12,047 nt of DNA from NCBI GenBank assembly GCA_040384625.1, contig JAZKIW010000056.1, positions 1-12,047 on the forward strand. Reading direction: 5' to 3'. The first letter of the stretch is position 1. Each line of letters opens with the position of its first letter. The notes under the pieces are model-generated. The model saw nothing but the letters and a program-made list of their open reading frames with translations, searched no databases and was not told the DNA's origin. Made by a program: the position numbers and the translations under genes. Source of the DNA: CADEEN01 sp040384625 (GTDB taxonomy: Bacteria; Pseudomonadota; Gammaproteobacteria; Burkholderiales; Burkholderiaceae_C). Positions 1-6,890 of the stretch are shown piece after piece.

Positions 1-494
1 TGCCTTGACAGCGCCGAGATCCGGCGCAGTTCGGTGAGGGTGTAGATGGTGCCCGTTTCGGTCGCATTTGAAAGGTAGATGAGGCGCGGCTTGGCCATGT
101 GCGGGAAGTGCGCGTTGGCCGCAAGTGCTTCCTCAATCTTCTCGGGCGTGATCTTCCCGTCGACCGCAGGAACGGTGATGAGCTTGTGCCCTGTGGCCTC
201 GATCGCGCCTGCCTCTCTCACGACGATGTGGCCGGAGCTCGCAGCAATGACAGCTTCATGGGGGCGAAGGCAGCTCGAGATCGATACGATGTTGGCCATC
301 GTGCCACTGGCAACGAAATGGATAGCGCCCTGAAACGAATCCCCTAGCAGGGCTTTGATTCGCGCTGTCGCGCCGGCGGAGTAGGCATCATCTCCGTACG
401 GTGCTTGTTGGATGAGGTTCGTTTCCGCGAGCGTGCGCAAGATGTCGGGGTGAGCGCCTTCGCTGTAGTCGTCCAGAAAGCTGAAGGTAGCCAT
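1..494 (-). CDS. Threonine aldolase-like PLP-dependent lyase, N-terminal part
   Basis: The visible 164 residues match the N-terminal half of the beta-eliminating lyase / low-specificity L-threonine aldolase family, cytoplasmic PLP enzymes that typically split L-threonine (or related beta-hydroxy amino acids) to glycine and an aldehyde. Supporting motifs are FLDDYSEGAHP near the start, APYGDDAYS around residues 32-40, a 'FVASGTMANI' PLP-phosphate-loop-like stretch, and IYLSNATETGTIYT near the visible end. The ATG at 494 is preceded by AGGA on the minus strand, which supports this start. The gene runs off the left edge, so the PLP-binding lysine expected further on is not seen. It lies 76 bp downstream of the porin stop in the same direction. 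I see no clear terminator between them, so read-through is possible. The family call is good; the exact substrate is not established. Confidence 0.82.
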   Translation of the reverse strand, partial: MATFSFLDDYSEGAHPDILRTLAETNLIQQAPYGDDAYSAGATARIKALLGDSFQGAIHFVASGTMANIVSISSCLRPHEAVIAASSGHIVVREAGAIEATGHKLITVPAVDGKITPEKIEEALAANAHFPHMAKPRLIYLSNATETGTIYTLTELRRISALSR

Positions 495-570
495 TCGTTC
501 CTGCCCTGTGAGGCTCCAGAGGTGCGGATCGAAATCCTACAGCGGCACCGCCTTGAGGGTAGTGCCGACG

Positions 571-1430
571 TCAAAAGTCGTGCGAGATGCCGAGCTGGAC
601 ACCCGACGCGTTGACACCTGCAGTTGCGGGGACACCTGTACCTGTGTTGTAGGCCGCAGCGCCTTCATTGCGAACGCGGCTGGCGAAGGCATAGAGCGCG
701 GTGCGCTTACTCAGGCGGTGCACGTACCCCAGGGCCACTTGGCTGGCATCGTCAGCGTCGACACCGGGGCCTGATTCGTTGGTGCGCGCCACCGATACCT
801 TGATCTCACCCGTCGCGCCCACAGGTACGCCTGCGCCGAGCAGGACGTTGGTCGATTTGTCGCCGGGCACGCGCTGCAGCAAGTAGTTCGCATACAGCTT
901 GACCAAACCGAAGTCGTAGGTGGCTCCGAGCGTGGAGATTCGGTAGTCCTCGCCACCTGCCAACTTGTTGAAACCCACACCGCCGGCAATGTCCAGCGGG
1001 CCAGCGGCATAGCCTAGGCGCATGCCGTGGTACTTGGCGCCAACGGCACCTTGCGCAAGGTTGACCATCGCCTGCCCATAAAAGCCACCCAAGTTCTGCG
1101 GCAGGAAGTAGCCGATCGAGTTGTCAAGGCGCACCAGAGGGGTGGACCGGGTTGGGTTGCCGGGCCCAGGCCCGTGCTCTAGGCCAAACGGCCAGCCGTT
1201 GATGGTGTTGCTGGCGGCGCCGACGCCGTTGTTGCCAAAGGGCGAGAACCTGGAGACATTCCAGAAGGTGGGTGTGTAGTCACGCCCCATGCGCAGTTCG
1301 CCCCACTGCCGGCTGCCCAGACTCACGGTCGAACGGCGATTGAAGAAGGTGCCCATGAAGCTGCCGGTTTGCGGCAGCAGAGCGGACTCCAGCCAGAAGC
1401 TGGCACTGAAGCCGCCGCCCAGGTCTTCGG
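571..1430 (-). CDS. Outer-membrane porin, Gram-negative (Burkholderia) type, N-terminus lost in gap
   Basis: This encodes 285 residues of a trimeric beta-barrel porin that lets small hydrophilic solutes cross the outer membrane. The frame runs unbroken from the gap edge to TGA at 571. It opens with EDLGGGFSASFWLES, followed by NRRSTVSLG and MGRDYTPTFWNV. This series is characteristic of Burkholderiales porins around the constriction loop. The last residues, GVQLGISHDF, end in the terminal phenylalanine recognised by the BAM machinery. Members usually have about 350-390 residues, so the signal peptide and first strands (about 80-90 residues) should lie in the gap. No porin N-terminus can be read in the 91 bp on the far side, so the true gap must exceed 100 bp. 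The gene follows a LysR gene and a LysR-type palindrome, which suggests regulated expression with the neighbouring uptake genes. Confidence 0.9.
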
Positions 1431-1530
1431 NNNNNNNNNNNNNNNNNNNNNNNNNNNNNNNNNNNNNNNNNNNNNNNNNNNNNNNNNNNNNNNNNNNNNN
1501 NNNNNNNNNNNNNNNNNNNNNNNNNNNNNN
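1431..1530. other. Assembly gap (100 N)
   Basis: Exactly 100 N, the same length as the second gap, which suggests a conventional placeholder and not a measured distance. It hides the porin start codon, signal peptide, ribosome binding site and perhaps part of its promoter. Confidence 0.97.
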
Positions 1531-1542
1531 AAATGCGCGCCA

Positions 1543-1580
1543 ATACTGATTAAGGCTGCGTATTGATACGCCGCAGGTAT
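1543..1580 (-). promoter_or_regulatory. Probable LysR-type operator upstream of the porin
   Basis: Four half-sites are seen: ATAC at 1543-1546, GTAT at 1560-1563, ATAC at 1566-1569 and GTAT at 1577-1580. The last two form ATAC-N7-GTAT (1566-1580), a T-N11-A box identical to the consensus reported for the CatM/BenM group of LysR regulators. The middle pair forms a 14-bp palindrome, GCGTAT-TG-ATACGC (1558-1571). The cluster lies between the LysR stop and the porin, so it most likely controls the porin. Distance to the porin start is unknown because of the gap. Binding is inferred from sequence alone. Confidence 0.5.
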
Positions 1581-1591
1581 GGTCCTCCGCT

Positions 1592-1610
1592 GCGTGCCCT
1601 TAAGGCACGC
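1592..1610 (-). terminator. Short hairpin after the LysR gene, possible terminator
   Basis: A 7-bp perfect stem (GCGTGCC pairing with GGCACGC) with a 5-nt loop starts 11 nt beyond the LysR stop codon. It has no T-tract on either strand, so it is not a canonical Rho-independent terminator. It could slow or end LysR transcription, or be a protein site. Confidence 0.3.
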
Positions 1611-1621
1611 TCCCACCGCGC

Positions 1622-2545
1622 TCAGGCGCGAAGCACCCGCAGCTCTTCGAGCAGATTGGTCACATGCTCGTCGCCATGATCGGGCCGGTATGCAATCTGC
1701 ATCGCAGATACAGCATCTTTGCCGTGCACGGGCCGATAGGTGACGCCTTTGAGGCCGATGCATTGGGTGTCAGATGGCACCAGCGCAATGCCTACACCCG
1801 CGGACACCAAGCCGATCATCACAGCGTAGTCGCGTGTCTCGCGCGCGATGCGCGGCCGGAACTTCGCCTTGACGCACAAGTCCACAACTCGCCAATACAG
1901 TCCGATGCCGGACTGGCGCGGAAAGAGAATCAGTGGCTCGTCCTTCAGGTCGGCAATTCGCAGCTCTTCGCGCGCAGCCAGGCGGTGGCCTTTGGGCAGT
2001 GCCGCAACCAGAGGCGCCTGGTACCACTCCTCCAGGTTCACGCCGGTCGGAATGGCAATGTCTGGGCGGCGCAGGATGCCCACATCGAGCTCGCGGTTGT
2101 GCAGCGCGTACAACTGCTCAATCGACGGGACCTCATGCAGATGCAGGCGGACGAGCGGATAGCGCTTCTGGAAACGCCTGATCACGTCAGGCAAGACCTC
2201 AGTGAACATCGCCGAGGGGACATAGCCCAGTCGCAGCTCGCCGGTTTCGCCGCTGGCAGTCCGCCGGACCGCCAGCTTCGCCTGCTCGGCCGCGGCCAAG
2301 ATGGCACGAGCGCGCTCCAACATTTCCCGGCCAGCTTGTGTCAGGTAAACGCGGCGCTTTTCGCGTTCAAAGAGCTGAGCCCCCAACTCTTCTTCGAGCA
2401 AGCGAATCTGCGTGCTCAACGGCGGTTGGGCGATATGCAGTCGCTCGGCAGCCCGAGTGAAATTGAGCTCCTCGGCGACGGCAACGAAGTAGCGCAGGTG
2501 ACGGAGTTCCAAGCGGGGGCGCGACAGCGATGGTTGGGCTGCCAT
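1622..2545 (-). CDS. LysR-family transcriptional regulator, CatR/BenM-like
   Basis: A 307-residue LysR regulator of normal family length. Residues about 13-72 form the winged helix-turn-helix: LELRHLRYFVAVAEELNFT, then RAAERLHIAQPPLS, then LFEREKRRVYLTQAG. This form is typical of the subgroup controlling aromatic and chloroaromatic catabolism (CatR, CbnR, BenM). Residues from about 95 form the periplasmic-binding-protein-like effector domain (GELRLGYVPSAMF, ELDVGILR, VSAGVGIALVP). I chose the ATG at 2545 because the HTH then begins at the usual distance. An in-frame GTG at 2665 and ATGs further up would add a 20-40 residue tail with no family resemblance. No strong Shine-Dalgarno sequence precedes the chosen ATG. 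The gene lies between the Bug receptor and the porin, in the same direction, and is the best candidate to bind the ATAC-N7-G(T/G)AT sites in this window. Its effector is unknown. Confidence 0.9.
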   Translation of the reverse strand: MAAQPSLSRPRLELRHLRYFVAVAEELNFTRAAERLHIAQPPLSTQIRLLEEELGAQLFEREKRRVYLTQAGREMLERARAILAAAEQAKLAVRRTASGETGELRLGYVPSAMFTEVLPDVIRRFQKRYPLVRLHLHEVPSIEQLYALHNRELDVGILRRPDIAIPTGVNLEEWYQAPLVAALPKGHRLAAREELRIADLKDEPLILFPRQSGIGLYWRVVDLCVKAKFRPRIARETRDYAVMIGLVSAGVGIALVPSDTQCIGLKGVTYRPVHGKDAVSAMQIAYRPDHGDEHVTNLLEELRVLRA

Positions 2546-2740
2546 CGTAGCGGCTGTCGCCGACCACGGCGTGGTGGTAAGCCCGGTGAATAAGGTGGCT
2601 TCGCCCACCGGCACGCCAGCGGGCATGAGACCTCGATCAAGCCTCATTTCGGCTCGCGGCACCACGCTGTTCTGTCAATCGCCTCTGGTTCAACCACTCG
2701 GCGGCGCTCAATGTCGACGCCGCGCACCGAGCCTCTTCAC
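2546..2740 (-). other. Bug-LysR intergenic region
   Basis: 195 bp without a convincing gene. A 6-bp hairpin (GCGGCG 2701-2706 pairing with CGCCGC 2718-2723, 11-nt loop) lies just past the Bug stop. It lacks a T-tract and is only a weak terminator candidate. No ATAC-N7-GTAT-like box is present, so LysR autoregulation through that motif is not supported here. Confidence 0.5.
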
Positions 2741-3715
2741 TCAGTTGACGACAATGTTTTTGGCTTTGATCAACTTGCCCATCCGATCGCTCTCTTGCGC
2801 CGTGATCGCCTGCATCTGGGCCGGCGTACCGGCCATCGACTCATTGCCGACATCGGTGATCGCCTTTTGAACCTCGGGCAATCTTGTCGCGGCGGCGATC
2901 GCGGCTTGAAGTTTGAGCAAGATGGGCGTCGGCGTGCCTTGCGGTGCCCAGATGCCTACCCACGTGAAGATTTCGAACCCCGGGTAGGCTTCGGCCAAGG
3001 TCGGCACGTCCGGCAGCATGGTGCTGCGCTTGTCCCCTGTGTAGGCCAGTGCCTTGACGCGGCCGCTCTTGATGTGCGGCAGGGTTGACACCGGCGGCTC
3101 GAAGCCGATCGTGACCTGGCCGCTGGCCACATCGGTCACCGCACTTTGCTTGTAGGGGATGTGAACCAGCTGCACGCCGGCGACGTCCTGGAACTGCTCC
3201 ATGGCCAGGTGGGCGGTGCCGCCCGCGCCATACGACGCGTAGGCCACGGTGTCGGGCTTGTCTTTGGCTTGGCGCACCAGGTCCTTGATCGAGGTGCCAG
3301 TAAATCCGCTGCCGGCGATCACGAAGGAACCGCCCCGGTAGAGCGGCGCGACGGGCACGAAATCGCTTGCGGCCTTGTAGGGAAGCTTTGCAAAAAGATG
3401 CGGCGCTACGGTCAAGGGCAAACTCGTTGAAAAGAGCAGCGTATAGCCGTCGGGGGCGGCCTTGGCCACCGCGTCGGTGCCCAGCGTGCCTGCGGCGCCC
3501 GGCTTGTTCTCGACGATCATCGTCACGCCCAGCGCTTTGCCGAGGTGCTCGGCGTAGAGACGCGCAAAAGCGTCGGAGCCGACGCCAGCCGGTGAGGGTG
3601 TCACGAGGCGAATGGTCCGGCTCGGCCAGGCGTCCTGCGCGTTTGCAGGCGGCGCCAGCACCGTGCATTGGATTGCTGCCACAGCCAATGTCAGAGAAAG
3701 AGTTCGGCCGCTCAT
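2741..3715 (-). CDS. Bug/TctC-family periplasmic tripartite tricarboxylate receptor
   Basis: A 324-residue extracytoplasmic solute receptor of the Bug family, which captures carboxylated compounds in the periplasm, usually for a TctAB-type transporter. An N-terminal Sec signal peptide ends at ANA|Q (residues 24-27). The mature protein shows the family pattern: SRTIRLVTPSPAG, then VENKPGAAGTLGTDAVAK (about 68-85), then APDGYTLL, IPYK, DVPTLAE and the AQ-rich C-terminal helix. Length is typical. ATG at 3715 is preceded by AGGAG (3722-3726) with a 6-nt spacer. A promoter-like element with a LysR box lies at 3767-3813, so this gene probably starts its own transcript even though it follows the upstream operon in the same direction. 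No tctA or tctB membrane partner is visible in the window. The ligand cannot be read from the sequence; the context suggests a carboxylic acid. Confidence 0.93.
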   Translation of the reverse strand: MSGRTLSLTLAVAAIQCTVLAPPANAQDAWPSRTIRLVTPSPAGVGSDAFARLYAEHLGKALGVTMIVENKPGAAGTLGTDAVAKAAPDGYTLLFSTSLPLTVAPHLFAKLPYKAASDFVPVAPLYRGGSFVIAGSGFTGTSIKDLVRQAKDKPDTVAYASYGAGGTAHLAMEQFQDVAGVQLVHIPYKQSAVTDVASGQVTIGFEPPVSTLPHIKSGRVKALAYTGDKRSTMLPDVPTLAEAYPGFEIFTWVGIWAPQGTPTPILLKLQAAIAAATRLPEVQKAITDVGNESMAGTPAQMQAITAQESDRMGKLIKAKNIVVN

Positions 3716-3766
3716 GGTCTGCTCCTGCGAGGGCTGAGGCGGCCACAGCGGCCACCTGCTCCGTCA

Positions 3767-3813
3767 ATGCTAGGCGGCGGCCCCAATACCGGGAAATACC
3801 GATTTCGGATGCA
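3767..3813 (-). promoter_or_regulatory. Promoter with LysR-type operator, copy 1 (upstream of the Bug gene)
   Basis: Read on the plus strand this is ATGCTAGG-N18-GAAATACC-GA-TTTCGGATGCA. On the transcribed (minus) strand, TAGCAT (from 3772 down to 3767) can serve as a -10 box. The -35 region is poor, as expected for an activator-dependent promoter. ATAC-N7-GGAT (3796-3810) satisfies the LysR T-N11-A rule and contains CCGA-TT-TCGG. A further ATAC six nt nearer the promoter (3786-3789) could be the activation half-site. The same element with the same internal spacing recurs at 11584-11630. The -10 box is about 50 bp from the Bug start codon. Confidence 0.6.
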
Positions 3814-3858
3814 TGCTGAGACCTCCGGCGTATGACCTAGATGGAGGCTGGCGACCTA

Positions 3859-5061
3859 TCACTGGAAGTACTTGGGATATTCGGTGGCATCGAGGCCCGG
3901 GACGACGACGCTCTCGGGCCGGTTGTCATGGGCTTGCAGCTGGTCAACCGCATAGTCGACGACGCAACCTGCCAACAGCTGCCGCGGGTCCTCCATGATC
4001 ACGCGCATGCGCGTGTTGAAGGCATGCCAGTCATCGGGACCTTCGATTTGGGGCATCTCGCTGACCTCCGTGGTATCTGGCCCCAGCTTCGGACGGCTGT
4101 TCTTGCTTGGCACGAACTTGGGGTAGCCCTCGTACATCATCGGGCCCAGATCGCTCATCGCGCGGGTGTACCACCACAGCTTGCGCATGGCCTCCTCCTG
4201 CGCTCGGATCTCATCCAGGTTGACGGGCCGGGTGACGTTGAACGGCGGCGCGTGGGGCGCAATGTAGATGCGCTCCAGTCCGAGCTTGTGTCGCGAGGCA
4301 CCCAGCACCATCGCCGCCACTGCGTTGGTCGTTAGGGTGACACCGGCCGTGGGCCGGCCCTGGCGGCCGACAATCACCACCATCGCCTTGGCCCAGTCGA
4401 TGCTGTGACGATCGAACCAGCTGATGACCCTGTGCCCCGTGTCCAGGCCGACCAGGAAGAAGGTGGCGATCATCAGCTTGTTGACCGGTACCACTGCGCC
4501 AGGCAGGCTTCCTCTCGCCTCGAGATACTGTTCCCGCATGTCCTCAGCGGTGAAGGTCTGTGGATTCGCGAGGGCGCGCTTGAGATAGGTTTCGGTGACT
4601 TCGCAGCCATACCTCACCATGTTGGCGATGGCCTCCTCGCGGCCGCGGTAGGCGGGCACCGCAATCAGGTCCCGCCAAAGCGCCGGGGAATTCACCGCGC
4701 GCACCGCCTCAGTGGCCTGAAGCAGACGTTCGGTCTCGGCTCGCCAGATCGAACCTTCGGGATCGAGCTCGCGAATCTTCACGAGCGAAGCCACGGCCGG
4801 CCCGAAGTGCGATACCGCCGCCAATTCCTTGAAGCCGCGCGTCGTCAGACGATAGCCCTCGACCTCAGGTGCGCGGCCCAGTCCCGGGTAAAGCACAAAG
4901 TCCGCGCCTGTGGCGACGATCAACGGCGCGTCGCGACCGGCATTCAATGCTGCATTGTTCAACTTGGCGCCGATGCTGTCGGGACTGGCGGTGTAGGTCT
5001 CGAACAGGCGCAAGAACTCTGCGCTCTGGTATTCCTGTTGACTGACGCTCGCTTGTTGCAC
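3859..5061 (-). CDS. Uncharacterised 400-residue cytoplasmic protein (possibly DUF5624-like)
   Basis: I do not recognise a function. The N-terminal part (AEFLRLFETYTASPDSIG, PLIVATGADFVLYPG, TRGFKELAAVSHFGPAVASL) resembles a family I recall as DUF5624, but this is memory and not a search. No signal peptide, membrane helix or classic catalytic motif is evident. The protein is rich in aromatic and Arg/Asp residues, with two cysteines (about residues 153 and 366). A conserved-looking central stretch around 180-270 includes VPVNKLMIATFF, GLDTGHRVISWFDRHS and TLTTNAVAAMVLG. The start is GTG at 5061, supported by AAGGA at 5069-5073 seven nt upstream; no ATG fits. It lies 21 bp after the beta-propeller gene and is probably cotranscribed with it. 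The link to the hydrolase and aldolase suggests a catabolic or substrate-handling role, which is inference only. Confidence 0.8.
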   Translation of the reverse strand: MQQASVSQQEYQSAEFLRLFETYTASPDSIGAKLNNAALNAGRDAPLIVATGADFVLYPGLGRAPEVEGYRLTTRGFKELAAVSHFGPAVASLVKIRELDPEGSIWRAETERLLQATEAVRAVNSPALWRDLIAVPAYRGREEAIANMVRYGCEVTETYLKRALANPQTFTAEDMREQYLEARGSLPGAVVPVNKLMIATFFLVGLDTGHRVISWFDRHSIDWAKAMVVIVGRQGRPTAGVTLTTNAVAAMVLGASRHKLGLERIYIAPHAPPFNVTRPVNLDEIRAQEEAMRKLWWYTRAMSDLGPMMYEGYPKFVPSKNSRPKLGPDTTEVSEMPQIEGPDDWHAFNTRMRVIMEDPRQLLAGCVVDYAVDQLQAHDNRPESVVVPGLDATEYPKYFQ

Positions 5062-5068
5062 GATGAAG

Positions 5069-5073
5069 TCCTT
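5069..5073 (-). promoter_or_regulatory. Ribosome binding site deciding a GTG start
   Basis: AAGGA on the minus strand, 7 nt before GTG at 5061. It lies between the beta-propeller stop (5083) and this GTG. It supports GTG as the true start of the 400-residue protein. Confidence 0.65.
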
Positions 5074-5082
5074 CTACTCGTT

Positions 5083-5913
5083 TCAGTCCAGCTGGTAAAC
5101 GCAGCTCTGCGTCGCAAAGCGAACTTCAGCACTGAGGCTGTTGGACACGACCATGTAGGCACGACCACCTTCATTGAACACGGTGGCGTCCGTCGCTCCC
5201 AGCGTCGGGAATTCGGTCTCTAGGATCAACCGCTCAGCCTCGAACCGATAAATGGCTGAGTTCATTTTCGGGATCGGCGCGTCGCGCGTCCCCAGAATGA
5301 AGTTGATCACGACCAGCTTGCCGCCTTGTTCGCCATCGCCGGCGATCCAGTGAAATTCGCGCCCGCCAGGGCCGCTGAGCACTTGGTGCTTGGCAAAGCA
5401 CTGGCCGTCCCAACGCAGGAGCACGGTGTCGCCATGCAGACAGGCGAAGGCCAGCCAGGCCTGGCCTGCGGCGCGGAAGAAGGCGAACGCTCGGCTGGTC
5501 TTGCCTTCCAACGTCTGAAAGGGCTCGAAGCCGCTACCAGTCCAGCGGTAGATCTGCGCTGCAGCGATGTTGTCCGCATAAGCGAGGAGCTCATGTTCAT
5601 CAACATCAAACTTTGCGAAGTTGTAGCCCCATGAAGAATCGATTTCCTGGAACGGCCGGAACTGCTTGCCGTCCCACTCGTAAATGATGGACTTCGCTGG
5701 ATGCCGCGGCTGGGAGCCCTCGAGCACCGCGCCCTGAGCAAGGCCGAGAAACTGTCGGCCACCGGCTTCGAAGAAGGTCCATTGCTTCGCGGCAAAGGTC
5801 GGGAAGGACTGGAACGGCGTGAACTGGCCTTGCTTCAACTCAAAAATCACAGAGTGGCAGTTCAGGTCATAGGGGCCTGTGCCCCGGCGCAGGCTCGCGG
5901 TGGCTAAGAACTC
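5083..5913 (-). CDS. EPTP/EAR-repeat beta-propeller protein, N-terminus lost in gap
   Basis: The visible 276 residues are built of about 42-residue repeats with the pattern IY.W....F.PFQ....GA..w..F...g...L..A. Recognisable units are at visible residues 20-61 (SVIFELKQGQFTPFQSF), 74-115 (SIIYEWDGKQFRPFQEI), 119-159 (AQIYRWTGSGFEPFQTL), 163-206 (TVLLRWDGQCFAKHQVL) and 219-259 (SAIYRFEAERL). A half unit at the start (EFLATAS) and a closing strand (SCVYQLD) complete the series. This is the EPTP/EAR repeat, which in known proteins folds into a seven-bladed propeller. About 40-90 residues, including any signal peptide, should lie in the gap, so the location in the cell is unknown. It appears to sit between the amidohydrolase and the 400-residue protein in one operon. 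The function is probably binding or scaffolding, but no direct evidence exists. It must not be read as fused to the amidohydrolase: the apparent continuity exists only because the N run keeps frame. Confidence 0.8.
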   Translation of the reverse strand, partial: EFLATASLRRGTGPYDLNCHSVIFELKQGQFTPFQSFPTFAAKQWTFFEAGGRQFLGLAQGAVLEGSQPRHPAKSIIYEWDGKQFRPFQEIDSSWGYNFAKFDVDEHELLAYADNIAAAQIYRWTGSGFEPFQTLEGKTSRAFAFFRAAGQAWLAFACLHGDTVLLRWDGQCFAKHQVLSGPGGREFHWIAGDGEQGGKLVVINFILGTRDAPIPKMNSAIYRFEAERLILETEFPTLGATDATVFNEGGRAYMVVSNSLSAEVRFATQSCVYQLD

Positions 5914-6013
5914 NNNNNNNNNNNNNNNNNNNNNNNNNNNNNNNNNNNNNNNNNNNNNNNNNNNNNNNNNNNNNNNNNNNNNNNNNNNNNNNNNNNNNNN
6001 NNNNNNNNNNNNN
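5914..6013. other. Assembly gap (100 N)
   Basis: Exactly 100 N. It should hold the last residues and stop of the amidohydrolase and the start of the beta-propeller gene. A complete seven-blade propeller would need more than 100 bp here, so the real length is probably longer. Confidence 0.97.
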
Positions 6014-6885
6014 GTCAGACCGTACAGGCGCGATGGGTTGTCGGCCAGCACCTGCTTTCGCACATGGGCATCTGGAATCCAATCGACCAACATGTTGAGT
6101 AGCTCGCCAGTGTCGCGCGTGCCGTTGGGAATGTGAGGCCAGTCGCTGCCCCAGATCACGCGGCCTGGCAGTTCCGCAACGATGGCTCGCGCCAGTGGCA
6201 CTAGCCGAGCGTAGTTGCCGTCCTTTGCAACTCGGTAGGGTCCGGAGAGCTTGAGCCAACCCTTACCCCGCTGCAGCGTGCGCAGCAGGCGGTCGAAGTC
6301 CTGACGCGTCAGGCCGTCGCTCTCCAGCATGTAGCCCATGTGATCGATGACGAAGTCGGCGTCCAGGTCGGCGAAGTAGGGGATCAATTCGCGTACGACG
6401 TACCCCGGCGTATAGAACTGGATATGCCAACCGAGAGAGCGCGTCATTCGAACGCACTTCTCGATGTAGCCTATCTTGTCGGCCAACGACCACTCGCGTC
6501 GCAGGAACATGTCCAGCCGCAGCGCGCGCACGCCGCGCTTGTGCATGACCTCCAGCTCGTCCTGGGAGATGTCGTGATGAACCATCGCCACGCCGCGGGC
6601 GCGCTCGCCCGCCCGATCCAGCGCATCCAACATGCAGCGGTTGTCCGTGCCGTAGAAGCTCGGTTGCACGATCGCGTAGTGAGCGATCCCGAGTTCGTCG
6701 GCCATCGCATTGAGCTTGTCCAAGGCACCGTCGGGGCAGGTGTAGTGCGGGTCGGCCACGCTCGGATACTGGCTCTCGGATTCGAAGACATGCACGTGGG
6801 AATCCCAAGAGCCGGGAGGTACGTCGAAGGCCGGCCTGGCCAGTGTCGACGCAGGCCGCGTTGGGGTAGAGATCTCTTTGCTCAT
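6014..6885 (-). CDS. Amidohydrolase-2 family hydrolase (2-pyrone-4,6-dicarboxylate lactonase-like), 3' end in gap
   Basis: About 290 residues of a TIM-barrel amidohydrolase of the PF04909 group, related to LigI, which opens the lactone 2-pyrone-4,6-dicarboxylate. From the ATG used here, seen features are the strand-1 HxH motif in WDSHVHVF (about residues 30-32), an Arg in VRALRLD (about 123), DH in FVIDHMGY (about 181-182), SGPYR with its Arg near 218, and the strand-8 Asp in WGSDWPH (about 248). The sequence reaches NPSRLYGL, the usual C-terminal end of the family, so only a few residues are missing. I start at ATG 6885, 5 nt after the aldolase stop. A TTG at 6894 would add three residues and overlap that stop, and neither has a strong ribosome site. 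Substrate is unknown; lactone or carboxylated-ring hydrolysis is the likeliest activity. It follows the aldolase in one operon, which fits a hydrolysis-then-cleavage sequence. Confidence 0.87.
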
Positions 6886-6890
6886 GGTGT

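Noticed and set aside
543..567. Inverted repeat CGGCAC/GTGCCG between porin and threonine aldolase-like genes
   Set aside because: Only a 6-bp stem with a 13-nt loop and no T-tract, so it is not convincing as a terminator.
1664..2593. Plus-strand open frame of 309 codons
   Set aside because: It is antisense to the LysR gene along nearly its whole length and shows no domain pattern.
2648..2654. TTTCGG resembling part of the shared promoter element upstream of the LysR gene
   Set aside because: Only about seven bases match, and neither the ATAC half-site nor ATGCTAGG is present at the right spacing.
2546..2665. N-terminal extension of the LysR protein from GTG 2665
   Set aside because: The 40 extra residues show no family similarity, and LysR HTH domains normally begin close to the N-terminus. 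ATG 2545 gives the usual length.
3816..3858. CCTCC/GGAGG inverted repeat after the 400-residue protein gene
   Set aside because: Five-base stem with a long loop and no T-tract, too weak to call a terminator.
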